Source of the DNA: CAZPHU01 sp964419255
GTDB taxonomy: Bacteria; Fibrobacterota; Chitinivibrionia; Chitinivibrionales; CAYFVL01
Assembly: GCA_964419255.1 (NCBI GenBank)
Contig: CAYQOU010000009.1
Location: 1-64,000, forward strand
Direction of reading: 5' to 3'
Length of the DNA: 64,000 nt
Numbering within the stretch: position 1 is the first letter of the stretch; each line of letters begins with the position of its first letter. Of the stretch, positions 35,222 through 44,177 are shown piece after piece. The position numbers and the translations under genes were made by a program. The notes beneath the pieces were generated by a model. It was not told the origin of the DNA. It worked only from the letters and a program-made list of their open reading frames with translations, and did no database searches.

Positions 35222-35390
35222 TTGTGCGAATCGCCGTGAGAGAATCGCACAATTGTGGTCCGATAAGCCATTACACATTCTGTGGTCATTTGACCACAGA
35301 AATTTTCGCATTATCTAAGCGCTTGATTATGAGAGTGTTGCTTACCAACGGGAAACTTTTTGGTGTTCATATGGGGGCATTTGTCCCCAT
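35222..35390. promoter_or_regulatory. Three palindromes upstream of the kinase-operon promoter
   Basis: Stem 1: TTGTGCGA (35222-35229) with TCGCACAA (35246-35253). Stem 2: TTCTGTGGTC (35278-35287) with GACCACAGAA (35292-35301), loop ATTT. Stem 3: ATGGGGGCA with TGTCCCCAT (35371-35390), one G-U pair. Stems 2 and 3 share a CATTTG centre. They lie about 60-230 bp upstream of the -24/-12 element, the usual range for enhancer-binding-protein sites. None is followed by a good T tract. Confidence 0.5.
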
Positions 35391-35452
35391 GTTTTAAACG
35401 GATTTAGAGGCTAAGAGTTCGTAAGATGCTTCATAACAATGCATTACAGTTT

Positions 35453-35468
35453 TGGTATGCCAGTTGCA
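35453..35468 (+). promoter_or_regulatory. Candidate sigma54 (-24/-12) promoter of the secreted/kinase operon
   Basis: TGGTATGCCAGTTGCA places GG at 35454-35455 and GC at 35466-35467 with 10 bases between, the exact spacing of the sigma54 consensus TGGCAC-N5-TTGCA. Differences are the C-to-T changes at the second half of the -24 block. The transcript start would be near 35480, 70 bases before the first gene. The operon's last gene is itself a sigma54 activator. Confidence 0.55.
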
Positions 35469-35549
35469 AACTCCTCCACCAGAAGCGCAAGGCTGAAAAG
35501 ACCTGATCAGGCCGGAAAAAAAACTTACCACCCGATAGAGGAGGGAATC

Positions 35550-36011
35550 ATGAAAAAGCTACTTATGTCAATCGCAATTTCTGCTATCGCCTTTGGGGCA
35601 TCGGCACAGGACGTAGTTCAGGGTGCACCGGATTATGAGGAATTGAGGAATCAGATTCAGCAGGAGATCCAGGGAGAGCTGGACAATTTGCCCGATGCTG
35701 TGCAGACGCAATTGGCTGAAGCAAAAGGAGAGGTTGAAAAGGTCAGAGAGCAGTTGCAGAATATGAGATTACAGGGAAGTACTCCCGAAGAGATGGAAGC
35801 TTTTCTGCAGCAGAACAGGGAGCGGGCTGAAGCTCAGCTACAGCGGGCCCTTGAGCGGATGGAAGGGGTAAACGATCAGGTACGTGCACGGGTAGAGCAG
35901 GCAAAGGCCGACATACAACAGCGACTCGAAGAGAAGACTGCGGAGATGCGCCAACGCCGGGAGCAAATACAACAGCGTATAGATGCACAACGTAATCAGG
36001 CCGGTAACTAA
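35550..36011 (+). CDS. Secreted coiled-coil protein, unknown
   Basis: The 153-residue protein has a signal peptide (MKKLLMSIAISAIAFGASAQ) and a mature region that is almost entirely Glu/Gln/Arg-rich predicted coiled coil, ending in EQIQQRIDAQRNQAGN. A GGAGGG ribosome binding site lies before the ATG at 35550; a longer frame from 35439 is not supported. First gene of the operon after the sigma54-like promoter. No family recognised; it could be periplasmic. Confidence 0.6.
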   Translation: MKKLLMSIAISAIAFGASAQDVVQGAPDYEELRNQIQQEIQGELDNLPDAVQTQLAEAKGEVEKVREQLQNMRLQGSTPEEMEAFLQQNRERAEAQLQRALERMEGVNDQVRARVEQAKADIQQRLEEKTAEMRQRREQIQQRIDAQRNQAGN

Positions 36012-36026
36012 TCTCCACCTGATGTG

Positions 36027-36065
36027 AAAAAAAAAAAAAGAGGAAGGGCTCTGCTCCTTCCTCTT
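36027..36065 (-). terminator. Hairpin with an A13/T13 run between two plus-strand genes
   Basis: AAGAGGAAGG (36038-36047) and CCTTCCTCTT (36056-36065) form a 10-bp stem. On the minus strand it is followed by 13 Ts, so it is a strong terminator for minus-strand transcription, although both neighbours are on the plus strand. On the plus strand only a weak T-rich sequence follows. Confidence 0.55.
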
Positions 36066-36094
36066 CATCATGACAGAACGACGAGGAGAAAAAA

Positions 36095-36487
36095 ATGAGA
36101 CGGGCATGTCTTTATATACTGATGATTGGAGCGCTGCACCTGGTTTTTTCGCAGCAGACCGGGCAGTCAGAGCACACAGGTGAGTCGGCGGGTGATCAGC
36201 AAATCAACACAGGTGCTATATTCGATGAAATCATGCAGTCTCTTCCTCAGGGTATTCAGACTGAAATAGATTCTGCATCCGGAAAAAACCATGTGAAAAG
36301 CAGTGGTGAGAAGCTGGACAGAGAGCATGGCGAGTCGCAGGACATTCGTATGCAGACTCGTCCCGATGTCGGACATTCGCTGGATAAGCTGCCTGATGAG
36401 GTTCGCAGAAGGGTGGAAAAAGCCATGGATAAGATAGAGCGGCAGCAGGATGAGCGGAAATTAAAGTTTAAAGAATCAAAGAAGTAA
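36095..36487 (+). CDS. Small secreted protein with coiled-coil C-terminus
   Basis: The 130-residue protein has a signal peptide (MRRACLYILMIGALHLVFSQ). The mature sequence ends in DEVRRRVEKAMDKIERQQDE-like coiled coil. It shares its design and the phrase LPD.V with its upstream neighbour (LPDAVQTQL, LPDEVRRRV), so the two may be diverged duplicates. The function is unknown. Confidence 0.55.
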   Translation: MRRACLYILMIGALHLVFSQQTGQSEHTGESAGDQQINTGAIFDEIMQSLPQGIQTEIDSASGKNHVKSSGEKLDREHGESQDIRMQTRPDVGHSLDKLPDEVRRRVEKAMDKIERQQDERKLKFKESKK

Positions 36488-36541
36488 AGGCAATTGAACG
36501 GCTTTGTTGTCAAATCATAATAATGCCTGGAAAAATGGATT

Positions 36542-37267
36542 ATGAAGATGAAACCAAGATATGCAATGATTATAACCTTATGTTTAAGCGCTATATCCGT
36601 GGCGGATTCCACCTTTACCAGCTCATCCATGCAATATTCCATCTATCTGCCTGAAAATTGGGTAATCGATGCTGCTGTGGATTCTCAGCACCACTTATAT
36701 GATACTACAGGCACCTGTAAGGCAATAATATTCATTTCCCGATCCTACATAAATTCAGTCGATTATCCTACCCCGGAGGACTGGACTCGATCACATTTCG
36801 TTGCATATGAGTACTTTGTCTCACATTCATATGATCCATGGGGCGTGGTGCTTTACAGTGATTCATCCTCCGATAGAGTGCTGGATAATACATGGTCGCC
36901 GGTGACGTATGCCGAATTTGTCAGTACGGATTCTGTGCTGGACAGTTGGCGAGAATATGTGCGGTTCGCTGCAGTTGGTGACTACGGATACGAAATTTCG
37001 GTGTGGAGTGATACCACCGACATGAAAGATAACATTGGATTATATTCAGCTATTGGAAGCACCATTAAGTTTACGGGGGAAATATCAGTCATTGGTTCAG
37101 CCTCTCGAAGCAGGTACCAGCTGAAGCATATCCTGGCGGATGAAAACAATAATAGAGTTTTTGACCCGTTGGGGAGAAATGTGTCGTCATCGGGAGTACA
37201 AAGAAGAAATGCTTTTGGAGTTTATATAGATTCAAAAGGAAAGCGGGTGCTTAGGTTGCGACACTAA
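36542..37267 (+). CDS. Secreted protein with possible T9SS-like C-terminal tail
   Basis: The 241-residue protein starts with a signal peptide (MKMKPRYAMIITLCLSAISV). The mature part has no recognisable domain. The C-terminus (FDPLGRNVSS ... NAFGVYIDSKGKRVLRLRH) resembles the D..GR.V....GVYI....K pattern of T9SS sorting domains. Lies 54 bp downstream of the preceding gene and 61 bp before the next, consistent with one operon. Confidence 0.5.
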   Translation: MKMKPRYAMIITLCLSAISVADSTFTSSSMQYSIYLPENWVIDAAVDSQHHLYDTTGTCKAIIFISRSYINSVDYPTPEDWTRSHFVAYEYFVSHSYDPWGVVLYSDSSSDRVLDNTWSPVTYAEFVSTDSVLDSWREYVRFAAVGDYGYEISVWSDTTDMKDNIGLYSAIGSTIKFTGEISVIGSASRSRYQLKHILADENNNRVFDPLGRNVSSSGVQRRNAFGVYIDSKGKRVLRLRH

Positions 37268-37328
37268 TTCTGCGGAATATACAGAAGTCAGGCATGGTCG
37301 GATGATCGTCGGAAAATTCTTGGATCCT

Positions 37329-38879
37329 ATGAAGATACGCAGATACATATTTTTTCTTGTATGCATTTTGACCGTCTCTGTACCGATCATAGCGGCTGAA
37401 AGCGTGGCTGAATATGTCGAGGAGGGCAAGGCTTATCTGAATCACCAACCGGATTCTGCCCTTTACCGATTCATGCTTGCGTATAGAGAGGGGATGTCCA
37501 GAGATAGCCTTAAGTATTTTTGGGCGGAAACCTATATAACGCGCGGCATTTATGACAGTGCTCTGATACTCAATCATGCAATAGAGTGGCAAGACCACAA
37601 AAGAGTCGCGGTTTTCAATCAGCGTCTTAAAATTTATGAATCTCTTGATTGGAAGCAGAAGGCGGAGGTCATTCGGGATTCTCTTGGCATAAATAGAGCT
37701 TTTCGTTTAAAATTCCCGAAGATCACGATAGAAACAAACGGATCATACACTGGCGTTACTGAAAAGCAATCGTATGATTATCCATTTGCATATTCTTCTC
37801 CAAATGCTCTTTCTGATACAACGATTGGAGGGCCGGCTTTCGGAGGCTTTTTAACTCTTCAATGGGAGGCGACGAAATGGTTGCATCTTTCGGGTTCCGC
37901 AAAGATGTCCAAACCATATTACAGTTCATTTTCTATCGAAACTGATTCGTCAAATATCGGTCTGCAGGCAGGCTTCAAACTGGTAAATCTTTTTCCCGGA
38001 AGCTCTTTTCGATACCTGTTCGAACGCGAATGGAATTCGAATAGCGATTTTTACAATACCAATAATGTGTCTCTAGATTACCTTTTTCTCTTAGACCGCA
38101 GGGTTCTCTTTTTTAACCTTGCGTATACCGCATCCTTCCTGCAGGGGCGAAATCTGGATTATCAGTATGTTTCTGCGCTGGCATGGTTTGAAAATGCGGT
38201 AAATATCTCAAAAAAACTTTACGGTTCTTTTCATGCGTTTTTTTTCATAAAGGAGAAAATGTCGGAGCAGATAATGTTTAACGGAAGTGAGGTTTGGGTT
38301 ACAGAGGTTGAAATCGACAATTCTATGGAAAGACCCGTAACCAGAATCACCGGCCCATCTTACACCACTGAAACGGTTATACCTCAAAGTTTTGCCAATT
38401 TTAATTTAACCGGGGGATATAGCCTGAATTTGCCTTTCGGGATCGGCATGCGAATGCGGGCTGGATACACGTATAACTATTATTTTGAAGAGTACCGGTG
38501 GACCGAGATGAAAATGAACCAGGAATCGTACGCAGCCTACTACTATTCAGCTGAAAATGGCTGGCTGATAACTGGACATGATGGCGAAAAGGTTTTTATA
38601 ATGCATAATAGTAGAGTCGATGCCGATACCCTTGTCTATGAGGGAAGCTACTCGCGAAAAAACTGTACCCGCTCGGATAAAAAGCTCTCCCTGGGCGCTT
38701 CCCTGAGCAGGCAATTTGCATATCTGGGGGATCTACAGATGAAATTGCAGGCATCAAGGACCTGGAGTTCACTGAAAAATGGGCCAATACGAATTCCGAA
38801 ATGGGAGTGGTCTGTAGGCCTGTCCTGGAAAAAATCCTTTGACTTGTCTCTGATAAGCAGGAGAAAAGAATACCTTTGA
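37329..38879 (+). CDS. Outer-membrane protein, unknown, with predicted beta-barrel
   Basis: From the ATG at 37329 the protein has 516 residues. It has a signal peptide (MKIRRYIFFLVCILTVSVPIIAAE), then a helical TPR-like N-terminal region (about 30-130). From about 140 to the end there are alternating aromatic-rich strands typical of outer-membrane barrels. The last strand ends in WSVGLSWKKSFDLSLISRR. It overlaps or abuts the downstream TPR lipoprotein frame. The function is unknown, but it is likely the envelope partner of the cassette. Confidence 0.6.
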   Translation: MKIRRYIFFLVCILTVSVPIIAAESVAEYVEEGKAYLNHQPDSALYRFMLAYREGMSRDSLKYFWAETYITRGIYDSALILNHAIEWQDHKRVAVFNQRLKIYESLDWKQKAEVIRDSLGINRAFRLKFPKITIETNGSYTGVTEKQSYDYPFAYSSPNALSDTTIGGPAFGGFLTLQWEATKWLHLSGSAKMSKPYYSSFSIETDSSNIGLQAGFKLVNLFPGSSFRYLFEREWNSNSDFYNTNNVSLDYLFLLDRRVLFFNLAYTASFLQGRNLDYQYVSALAWFENAVNISKKLYGSFHAFFFIKEKMSEQIMFNGSEVWVTEVEIDNSMERPVTRITGPSYTTETVIPQSFANFNLTGGYSLNLPFGIGMRMRAGYTYNYYFEEYRWTEMKMNQESYAAYYYSAENGWLITGHDGEKVFIMHNSRVDADTLVYEGSYSRKNCTRSDKKLSLGASLSRQFAYLGDLQMKLQASRTWSSLKNGPIRIPKWEWSVGLSWKKSFDLSLISRRKEYL

Positions 38880-38893
38880 TTGAGACCAGAACG

Positions 38894-39553
38894 ATGTATC
38901 TTCCGATATTCGGCGTGATGTTTCTCATACTGATCGGCTGCGCTCCCGATTCCATCGAAAAAGGCGAACTCGCCCTTCGGTTGGGAGACTATGAGATGTC
39001 GAAAGATTTCTTTGCCTACAAACTGCAAAAACAGCCCGATAATTATGCGGCTCGTCTGGGAATGGGTAAGGCGCTGATTCAGGAAGCCGCGGCGATTGCA
39101 TCCGATAGCTCCTGGCGCAGAGCTTTGACTCATCTGGAGGCCGCCCGTACCATTGCTCCTCACAGGCAGGAAGTGCTTGAACTTCTGGGGGAGACCTGGT
39201 CGGTGCATGCCCGTAACCGTTTGGATGCGGGGGATACGGTTACGGCACTACATGCTCTGAGTAAGTCAATTGAATACCGCCCCACCTCGGTTGAGCCGCT
39301 TAATCTGGCGGGTATAATTTATTATAATCTGGGGGACGATGAAAAGGCGGCCGCCCTGTTTCGAAAAGCAATCACTCTCGACAGCACCAACTCCTCTGCC
39401 TATTTCAATCTGGGCATGGTTCGCTGGCAGCAGAAAAAGTACGGCATGGCTCATTCTCAGTGGCTCAATGCACTTCAATATGATCCGACCGATGATGATA
39501 TCGTCTATTGGTTTGCGCGAGCGGAGAAGTCACTGTATGGAGAAGAAAATTGA
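38894..39553 (+). CDS. TPR-repeat lipoprotein
   Basis: From the ATG at 38894 the protein is 219 residues (TTG at 38876 is an alternative that overlaps the previous stop). The signal ends in the lipobox LIGC. Several TPR motifs follow (for example GKALIQEAAAIASDSSWRRA, AGIIYYNLGDDEKAAALFRK, AYFNLGMVRWQQKKYGMAHS). It is likely an outer-membrane-anchored assembly or adaptor protein. Its stop overlaps the kinase start in TTGA, which points to translational coupling. Confidence 0.75.
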   Translation: MYLPIFGVMFLILIGCAPDSIEKGELALRLGDYEMSKDFFAYKLQKQPDNYAARLGMGKALIQEAAAIASDSSWRRALTHLEAARTIAPHRQEVLELLGETWSVHARNRLDAGDTVTALHALSKSIEYRPTSVEPLNLAGIIYYNLGDDEKAAALFRKAITLDSTNSSAYFNLGMVRWQQKKYGMAHSQWLNALQYDPTDDDIVYWFARAEKSLYGEEN

Positions 39554-40923
39554 AAACAAGGTTGCCGAAGGGATTCAGTCTGCCTATGAAAACCGGTGGG
39601 GGGGCGTTTGCCACAGTCTACCGGATGCGCCAGGATGCGCTCGATCGGTGGGTAGCAGTCAAGGTGATCTACGAAAAGGAGCATGGCCGAAGGAAAAAAC
39701 TTCTCAAGGAAGCCACGGTGCAGGCGCGGCTTTCTATCCCCTGCATCCCTCAGGTGTATGATGCTTTCGAATGCGGTAAACATGTATATATCATTATGGA
39801 ATGGATCAAAGGGGTGAGCCTGGCGCGACTTCTCGATCAGGCGCAGCTCAGTGATATTCAGCGTATCTGGCTTGTTGATGGTATTATCTGTGCAATATCG
39901 ACTCTTCACACCCAAGGCTTTGCCCATCGTGATATCAAGCCGGCCAATATACTGGTCTCCCCTCATAATGGAATTTATCTGATCGATTTCGGCTTTACCA
40001 AAGATATGTATAGCGGGGAACAGTCTATGGCCGGTCTGGTGAAAGGCACTCCCGCATACATGGCTCCTGAATTATGGAAGGGGGCACCGGATACCGATTA
40101 TGTGCGCGCCGATGTTTTTTCCACCGGTAAGGTGATTGACACCCTGCTGGAAAGGCACCCCCTTTCGGCAATCACCGCGGATATGCTCATAGATGATCCT
40201 GCCCGGCGATTGGCAAACGGGGTGGAGGTTTATAAACGCTGGGATAATTTGCGTAAGCCGGTAATTACTCCGCAATGGAACAAACTTGTCGGTGTAATAA
40301 CAGCGCAGGTACATGCGGACAATCTATATGAAGCCTCACGGCTGCTTCTCTCGCGGGGACGGCTGGATGAAGCATACTGGCTTCTGGTTGAGTGTCTGGA
40401 GGAAAATCCGAATTTTGAACAGGCACTTGCTTTAATGGCAAACTATCACCATCATACCCGCAAAAAGAAGTTTCACACACAATTGCGCTTGTCGATAGCC
40501 GCTGCCGCCGTTGTGGCGTTAGTGTTAACCTCCTTTCTGATCGGTCGCATCAGCAGTAAGGGGCCAATGGCGGAAGCTGATCGTTTGTCGGAGGGGCCGA
40601 AGCAGACATTACACCTGAAGGCACAGCGGGGGCTTGAAAAGAGCACGGATTTTGTTTTCAGACAGGACTCACTAGAGACTGGGTTGTTATCCGGTAGGCT
40701 TTTTATCTCCTCTCATCCTGATAATGGTTTTCTGGTTATAGATGAGGTGGCGTATCGTGATGTCAATCGGTTGAAAGACGGATTGAGTCTGAGTTACGGA
40801 GTACATGTTGTAGAGTGGCAGTCTCAGAATGGTACGCGTATTTGGCGGGAGAAAATGAATATCCTACCTTTTCAGGCCAAAAATATCGTTATTCTCCCTT
40901 CACAGAAAGAACTGCAGGGCTAG
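39550..40923 (+). CDS. Transmembrane Ser/Thr protein kinase with C-terminal PEGA-like domain
   Basis: From TTG at 39550 (GGAG upstream) the protein is 457 residues. The kinase is complete in key residues: glycine loop KTGGGAFATVY, Lys38 in VAVK, HRDIKPANIL (Asp128), DFG-type IDFGFTKD (Asp146) and PAYMAPE. A transmembrane helix follows (about 310-333). After it, an extracytoplasmic PEGA-like domain (about 380-450) contains GLSLSYGVHVVEW. It likely senses an envelope signal and phosphorylates cytoplasmic targets. The FHA-domain activator 9 bp downstream is the obvious candidate. Confidence 0.85.
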   Translation: MKTRLPKGFSLPMKTGGGAFATVYRMRQDALDRWVAVKVIYEKEHGRRKKLLKEATVQARLSIPCIPQVYDAFECGKHVYIIMEWIKGVSLARLLDQAQLSDIQRIWLVDGIICAISTLHTQGFAHRDIKPANILVSPHNGIYLIDFGFTKDMYSGEQSMAGLVKGTPAYMAPELWKGAPDTDYVRADVFSTGKVIDTLLERHPLSAITADMLIDDPARRLANGVEVYKRWDNLRKPVITPQWNKLVGVITAQVHADNLYEASRLLLSRGRLDEAYWLLVECLEENPNFEQALALMANYHHHTRKKKFHTQLRLSIAAAAVVALVLTSFLIGRISSKGPMAEADRLSEGPKQTLHLKAQRGLEKSTDFVFRQDSLETGLLSGRLFISSHPDNGFLVIDEVAYRDVNRLKDGLSLSYGVHVVEWQSQNGTRIWREKMNILPFQAKNIVILPSQKELQG

Positions 40924-40932
40924 AGGTTACAT

Positions 40933-42741
40933 ATGCGCAGAAACGGATTTCCGAGAATACAAAATCTTAACACCAGTGAGACCATTATACTTTCCGGGCG
41001 AATCACCACCTTCGGTTCTTCCACTGATTGTCACGTGCATGTCGACGATAAGAAGATTCCATCCCGTGCAGCTCACTGTATCTTCTCCGGTGGCGAATTC
41101 AGCATTCAGCCACTCGATACCGCCCGTCAACTGCGAATAAATGGTGAGCCTCTGAAAGGCGGTCATAGACTTGCTCATGGAGACAAAATTTCTCTGGGCA
41201 CAGTCGATTTCGAATTTCAGGATCATGAGAGTAATGAGCAGAAAAGAGATGTCGATCTTGCAAAACATCCTGTGGAGGATTTGATTTCGGTATGTGTGAC
41301 TCTTTTGCGCAACCGCACCGCGGATGTTTCCGGAGAACTGGTAGCCAGTGTCTCCCGGCTGCTTCGGTGTGATGCCGCCCGTTTGGTCGAGGAGGATGAA
41401 GACAGTGGTGAGCGCAAGACCGTAGCACGATTTCCCGAGGGCTGCGGACTCGATCGTTTTTCGGCAAGGGCCATAGACTGGGCCAAAAGTGCGGGGAACA
41501 CGGTGCTGGTTGCCGATATCGACTGGCAACAAACGGAAGAGTCGATGACCTCGCTGGAGCGAAACCAGATATCCTCTGTGATGTGTGCACCGCTGATTGC
41601 CGCTGACAATGTAACCATCCTGGGATATCTATACCTTGACAGGATAAGGGAACGCAACAAATTATTCACCGAGAAAGACAGACGTTTTTGCGATACTCTG
41701 GTGCCGTTCTTTACGGAAATACTCTCCAATGCTCAACAGCACGCCCGCCAGCGCGACACAATCGCCCGTCTTCAATCGGCTAAACCCTCGGAAGGTGGTA
41801 TTCTGTTTGAGAGTGCCGAAATGGAAAGGATCGTCGAGCAAGCCCGAAAAGTTGCCCGCACCGATTCTCCTGCTCTGGTTCTTGGCCAGACTGGGACAGG
41901 AAAGGAGCTGATGGCGCGTTTCATTCATGAAAACTCTCGACGAAACGATAGGCCGTTTAAGGCTATAAACTGTGGGGCCATTCCAGAAAATCTGATTGAA
42001 TCGGAATTGTTCGGCCATGAAAAGGGCGCCTTTACCGGTGCGAATCAGCGCAAAACAGGACTGTTTGAATCCGCTCACACGGGAACGGTTTTCCTGGATG
42101 AGATTGGTGAATTACCGGTGCAGCTGCAGGTCAAGCTGCTTCGTGTGCTGCAGGAGAGTGAAATCGTACGGGTAGGGGGAACGGAATCCATTGCGGTGGA
42201 TATTAGAATAGTTGCTGCTACAAACAGAAATCTTGAGAAAGAGGTCGCCCAGGGGCGGTTTCGGCAGGATCTGTACTTTCGCCTCCATGTACTGACCGTT
42301 ACTTTACCTCCGCTGGTTGACCGGGGCCAGGATATCATTCTTCTTGCACATTATTTTATTAATCGGTATGTCGATCGATTTGGCATCTCACACAAAACGT
42401 TAAGTGTCGCGGCTCGCAATAAACTTCTTACCTACAGCTGGCCGGGCAATGTACGGGAGCTGGAAAACGTAATTCAAAAGGCGGTGCTTCTTTCCAACAG
42501 ACGTATCGAGGAGAGGGATATCGTTTTTACACAGGCTGGGGTTTTCGGCGGAGACTCTTCTTGTGCGCCCCAAACGCTTAAGGATGCCCGGCATAGGGCC
42601 GAATCACAGGCCATCTGCAGTGCTCTGAGCAGGACGGGGGGAAACATCACTCTTGCTTCAAAAATTCTCCAGATCGACCGTAAGTGGTTGATGCGTAAGA
42701 TGGAAGAGCTGAATATATCCGCCGATACATACAGAAGCTGA
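40933..42741 (+). CDS. FHA-GAF-sigma54 interaction transcription activator
   Basis: The 602-residue protein has four parts: an N-terminal FHA domain that binds phosphothreonine (GRITTFGSSTDCHVHVDD ... RLAHGDKISLG, about 1-95), a GAF domain (about 110-280), and a sigma54 activator AAA+ domain (about 297-525). The AAA+ has Walker A GQTGTGKE, GAFTGA (the loop contacting sigma54) and DEIGELP. A Fis-type helix-turn-helix ends the protein (LASKILQIDRKWLMRKMEEL). Lying 9 bp after the kinase, it suggests kinase-to-FHA signalling that activates sigma54 promoters. Confidence 0.9.
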   Translation: MRRNGFPRIQNLNTSETIILSGRITTFGSSTDCHVHVDDKKIPSRAAHCIFSGGEFSIQPLDTARQLRINGEPLKGGHRLAHGDKISLGTVDFEFQDHESNEQKRDVDLAKHPVEDLISVCVTLLRNRTADVSGELVASVSRLLRCDAARLVEEDEDSGERKTVARFPEGCGLDRFSARAIDWAKSAGNTVLVADIDWQQTEESMTSLERNQISSVMCAPLIAADNVTILGYLYLDRIRERNKLFTEKDRRFCDTLVPFFTEILSNAQQHARQRDTIARLQSAKPSEGGILFESAEMERIVEQARKVARTDSPALVLGQTGTGKELMARFIHENSRRNDRPFKAINCGAIPENLIESELFGHEKGAFTGANQRKTGLFESAHTGTVFLDEIGELPVQLQVKLLRVLQESEIVRVGGTESIAVDIRIVAATNRNLEKEVAQGRFRQDLYFRLHVLTVTLPPLVDRGQDIILLAHYFINRYVDRFGISHKTLSVAARNKLLTYSWPGNVRELENVIQKAVLLSNRRIEERDIVFTQAGVFGGDSSCAPQTLKDARHRAESQAICSALSRTGGNITLASKILQIDRKWLMRKMEELNISADTYRS

Positions 42742-42857
42742 TCTCTTTTACGAAGGCTGCCCATATTGTTTTGCCTGCTCTGGGGCACCGTTTTTATATT
42801 CTATCCTGCGTCCAATACGGACAGGGCATGCTTCCTCACTAACAAAACAGGTATTTC

Positions 42858-44162
42858 ATGGAAGAATTTTCTGGAAAAATGGCCAAACTGGAAATCGCCG
42901 ACTCATCCTACAAGTTTCCCCTGGTTGAAAGTACGGTGGGGATGAATGGGATCAATCTTTCGACTCTCAAGAACGCCGCCGGCTATGTCTCCTACGATAA
43001 CGGCTTTGCCAATACCGCTTCTTGTATCAGTAATATCACCTTTGTTGATGGTGACAATGGCATCCTACGATATCGGGGGTTTGATATTGCCGATCTTGTC
43101 GAGAACTGTACCTTTGTAGAAGTTGCCTATCTTCTGATCCATGGGGCTTTGCCTACCGCCGAGGAGCTGCGTCTTTTTAGCCGCTATCTAAACTACCACT
43201 CTCTTATCCATGAAGATATGCACCACTTTTTCAACGGTTTTCCCGCGGACTCTCATCCGATGTCTATTCTCGCATCCATGGTAACCTCTCTGTCCTCTTT
43301 TTACCCATATCTGACTCATGACGATCCCATCTTCGAGATCACCGCTGCCCGGCTCATATCCAAGGTGCGTACTATCGCGGCATTTTCATACAGAAAATCC
43401 CGTGGGGAGCCGGTCGTATACCCTCGCCACGACATGTCCTATTGTGCCAATTTTCTGAACATGATGTTTTCCTCGCCGGTAAATCCTTACGAGATTCAGC
43501 CCGAAATGGTCAATATACTCAATAAACTACTGATTCTTCATGCGGATCATGGTCAGAACTGCTCGGCGACCGCCGTGCGTCTGGTGGCCAGCGCGCGAGC
43601 AAATCTCTATGCGTCGGTATCCGCCGGCATATGTGCATTGTGGGGATCGCTTCACGGAGGAGCCAATCAGGCGGTTATCGAGATGTTGACTCAGATCAAC
43701 GAAAGCGGGCGCGATATCAATCGATTCATCGAGAAGGCCAAGGACAAGAATGATCCTTTCCGCCTGATGGGATTCGGGCATGCGGTCTATAAGAATTATG
43801 ATCCGCGGGCGCGTATCTGCAAGCAGATGTGCGATGAGCTGTTTTCGAAACTGGAGATCCGTGACCCACTTCTGGATATAGCCTTGGAGATGGAGGAAAT
43901 TGCGCTTAAGGATGACTATTTTGTCAGCCGCCGGTTGTATCCGAATGTGGATTTTTACACCGGGATTCTGTATAGGGCCATGAATATTCCTACAAATATG
44001 CTTACCGTGATGTTTGTTATCGGACGACTGCCCGGATGGATTGCCCAGTGGCGGGAAGGTGTGGAAGATAAAGGTGCAAAAATATACCGCCCGCGACAGA
44101 TCTACACTGGTCCACGGAAACAGGCGTTTGTTCCTATCGATCAACGCGAAAAACTGGTATAA
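42858..44162 (+). CDS. gltA: Citrate synthase
   Basis: The enzyme condenses oxaloacetate and acetyl-CoA, the first step of the TCA cycle. The 434-residue protein has RYRGFDIADLVE, the catalytic-His blocks LHADHGQNCSATAVR and WGSLHGGANQAVIEML, GFGHAVYKNYDPRA, and the final catalytic-Asp region NVDFYTGILYR. It is in the type II, hexameric size range. The ATG at 42858 is used. It is unlinked to the kinase operon in function and 116 bp downstream of it. Confidence 0.95.
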   Translation: MEEFSGKMAKLEIADSSYKFPLVESTVGMNGINLSTLKNAAGYVSYDNGFANTASCISNITFVDGDNGILRYRGFDIADLVENCTFVEVAYLLIHGALPTAEELRLFSRYLNYHSLIHEDMHHFFNGFPADSHPMSILASMVTSLSSFYPYLTHDDPIFEITAARLISKVRTIAAFSYRKSRGEPVVYPRHDMSYCANFLNMMFSSPVNPYEIQPEMVNILNKLLILHADHGQNCSATAVRLVASARANLYASVSAGICALWGSLHGGANQAVIEMLTQINESGRDINRFIEKAKDKNDPFRLMGFGHAVYKNYDPRARICKQMCDELFSKLEIRDPLLDIALEMEEIALKDDYFVSRRLYPNVDFYTGILYRAMNIPTNMLTVMFVIGRLPGWIAQWREGVEDKGAKIYRPRQIYTGPRKQAFVPIDQREKLV

Positions 44163-44177
44163 GCATCCCGTTTTTTA

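Noticed and set aside
35461..35530. Possible c-di-GMP (GEMM) riboswitch before 35550
   Set aside because: GCGCAAGGC-like pieces resemble the motif, but the tetraloop, receptor and helix arrangement do not fit.
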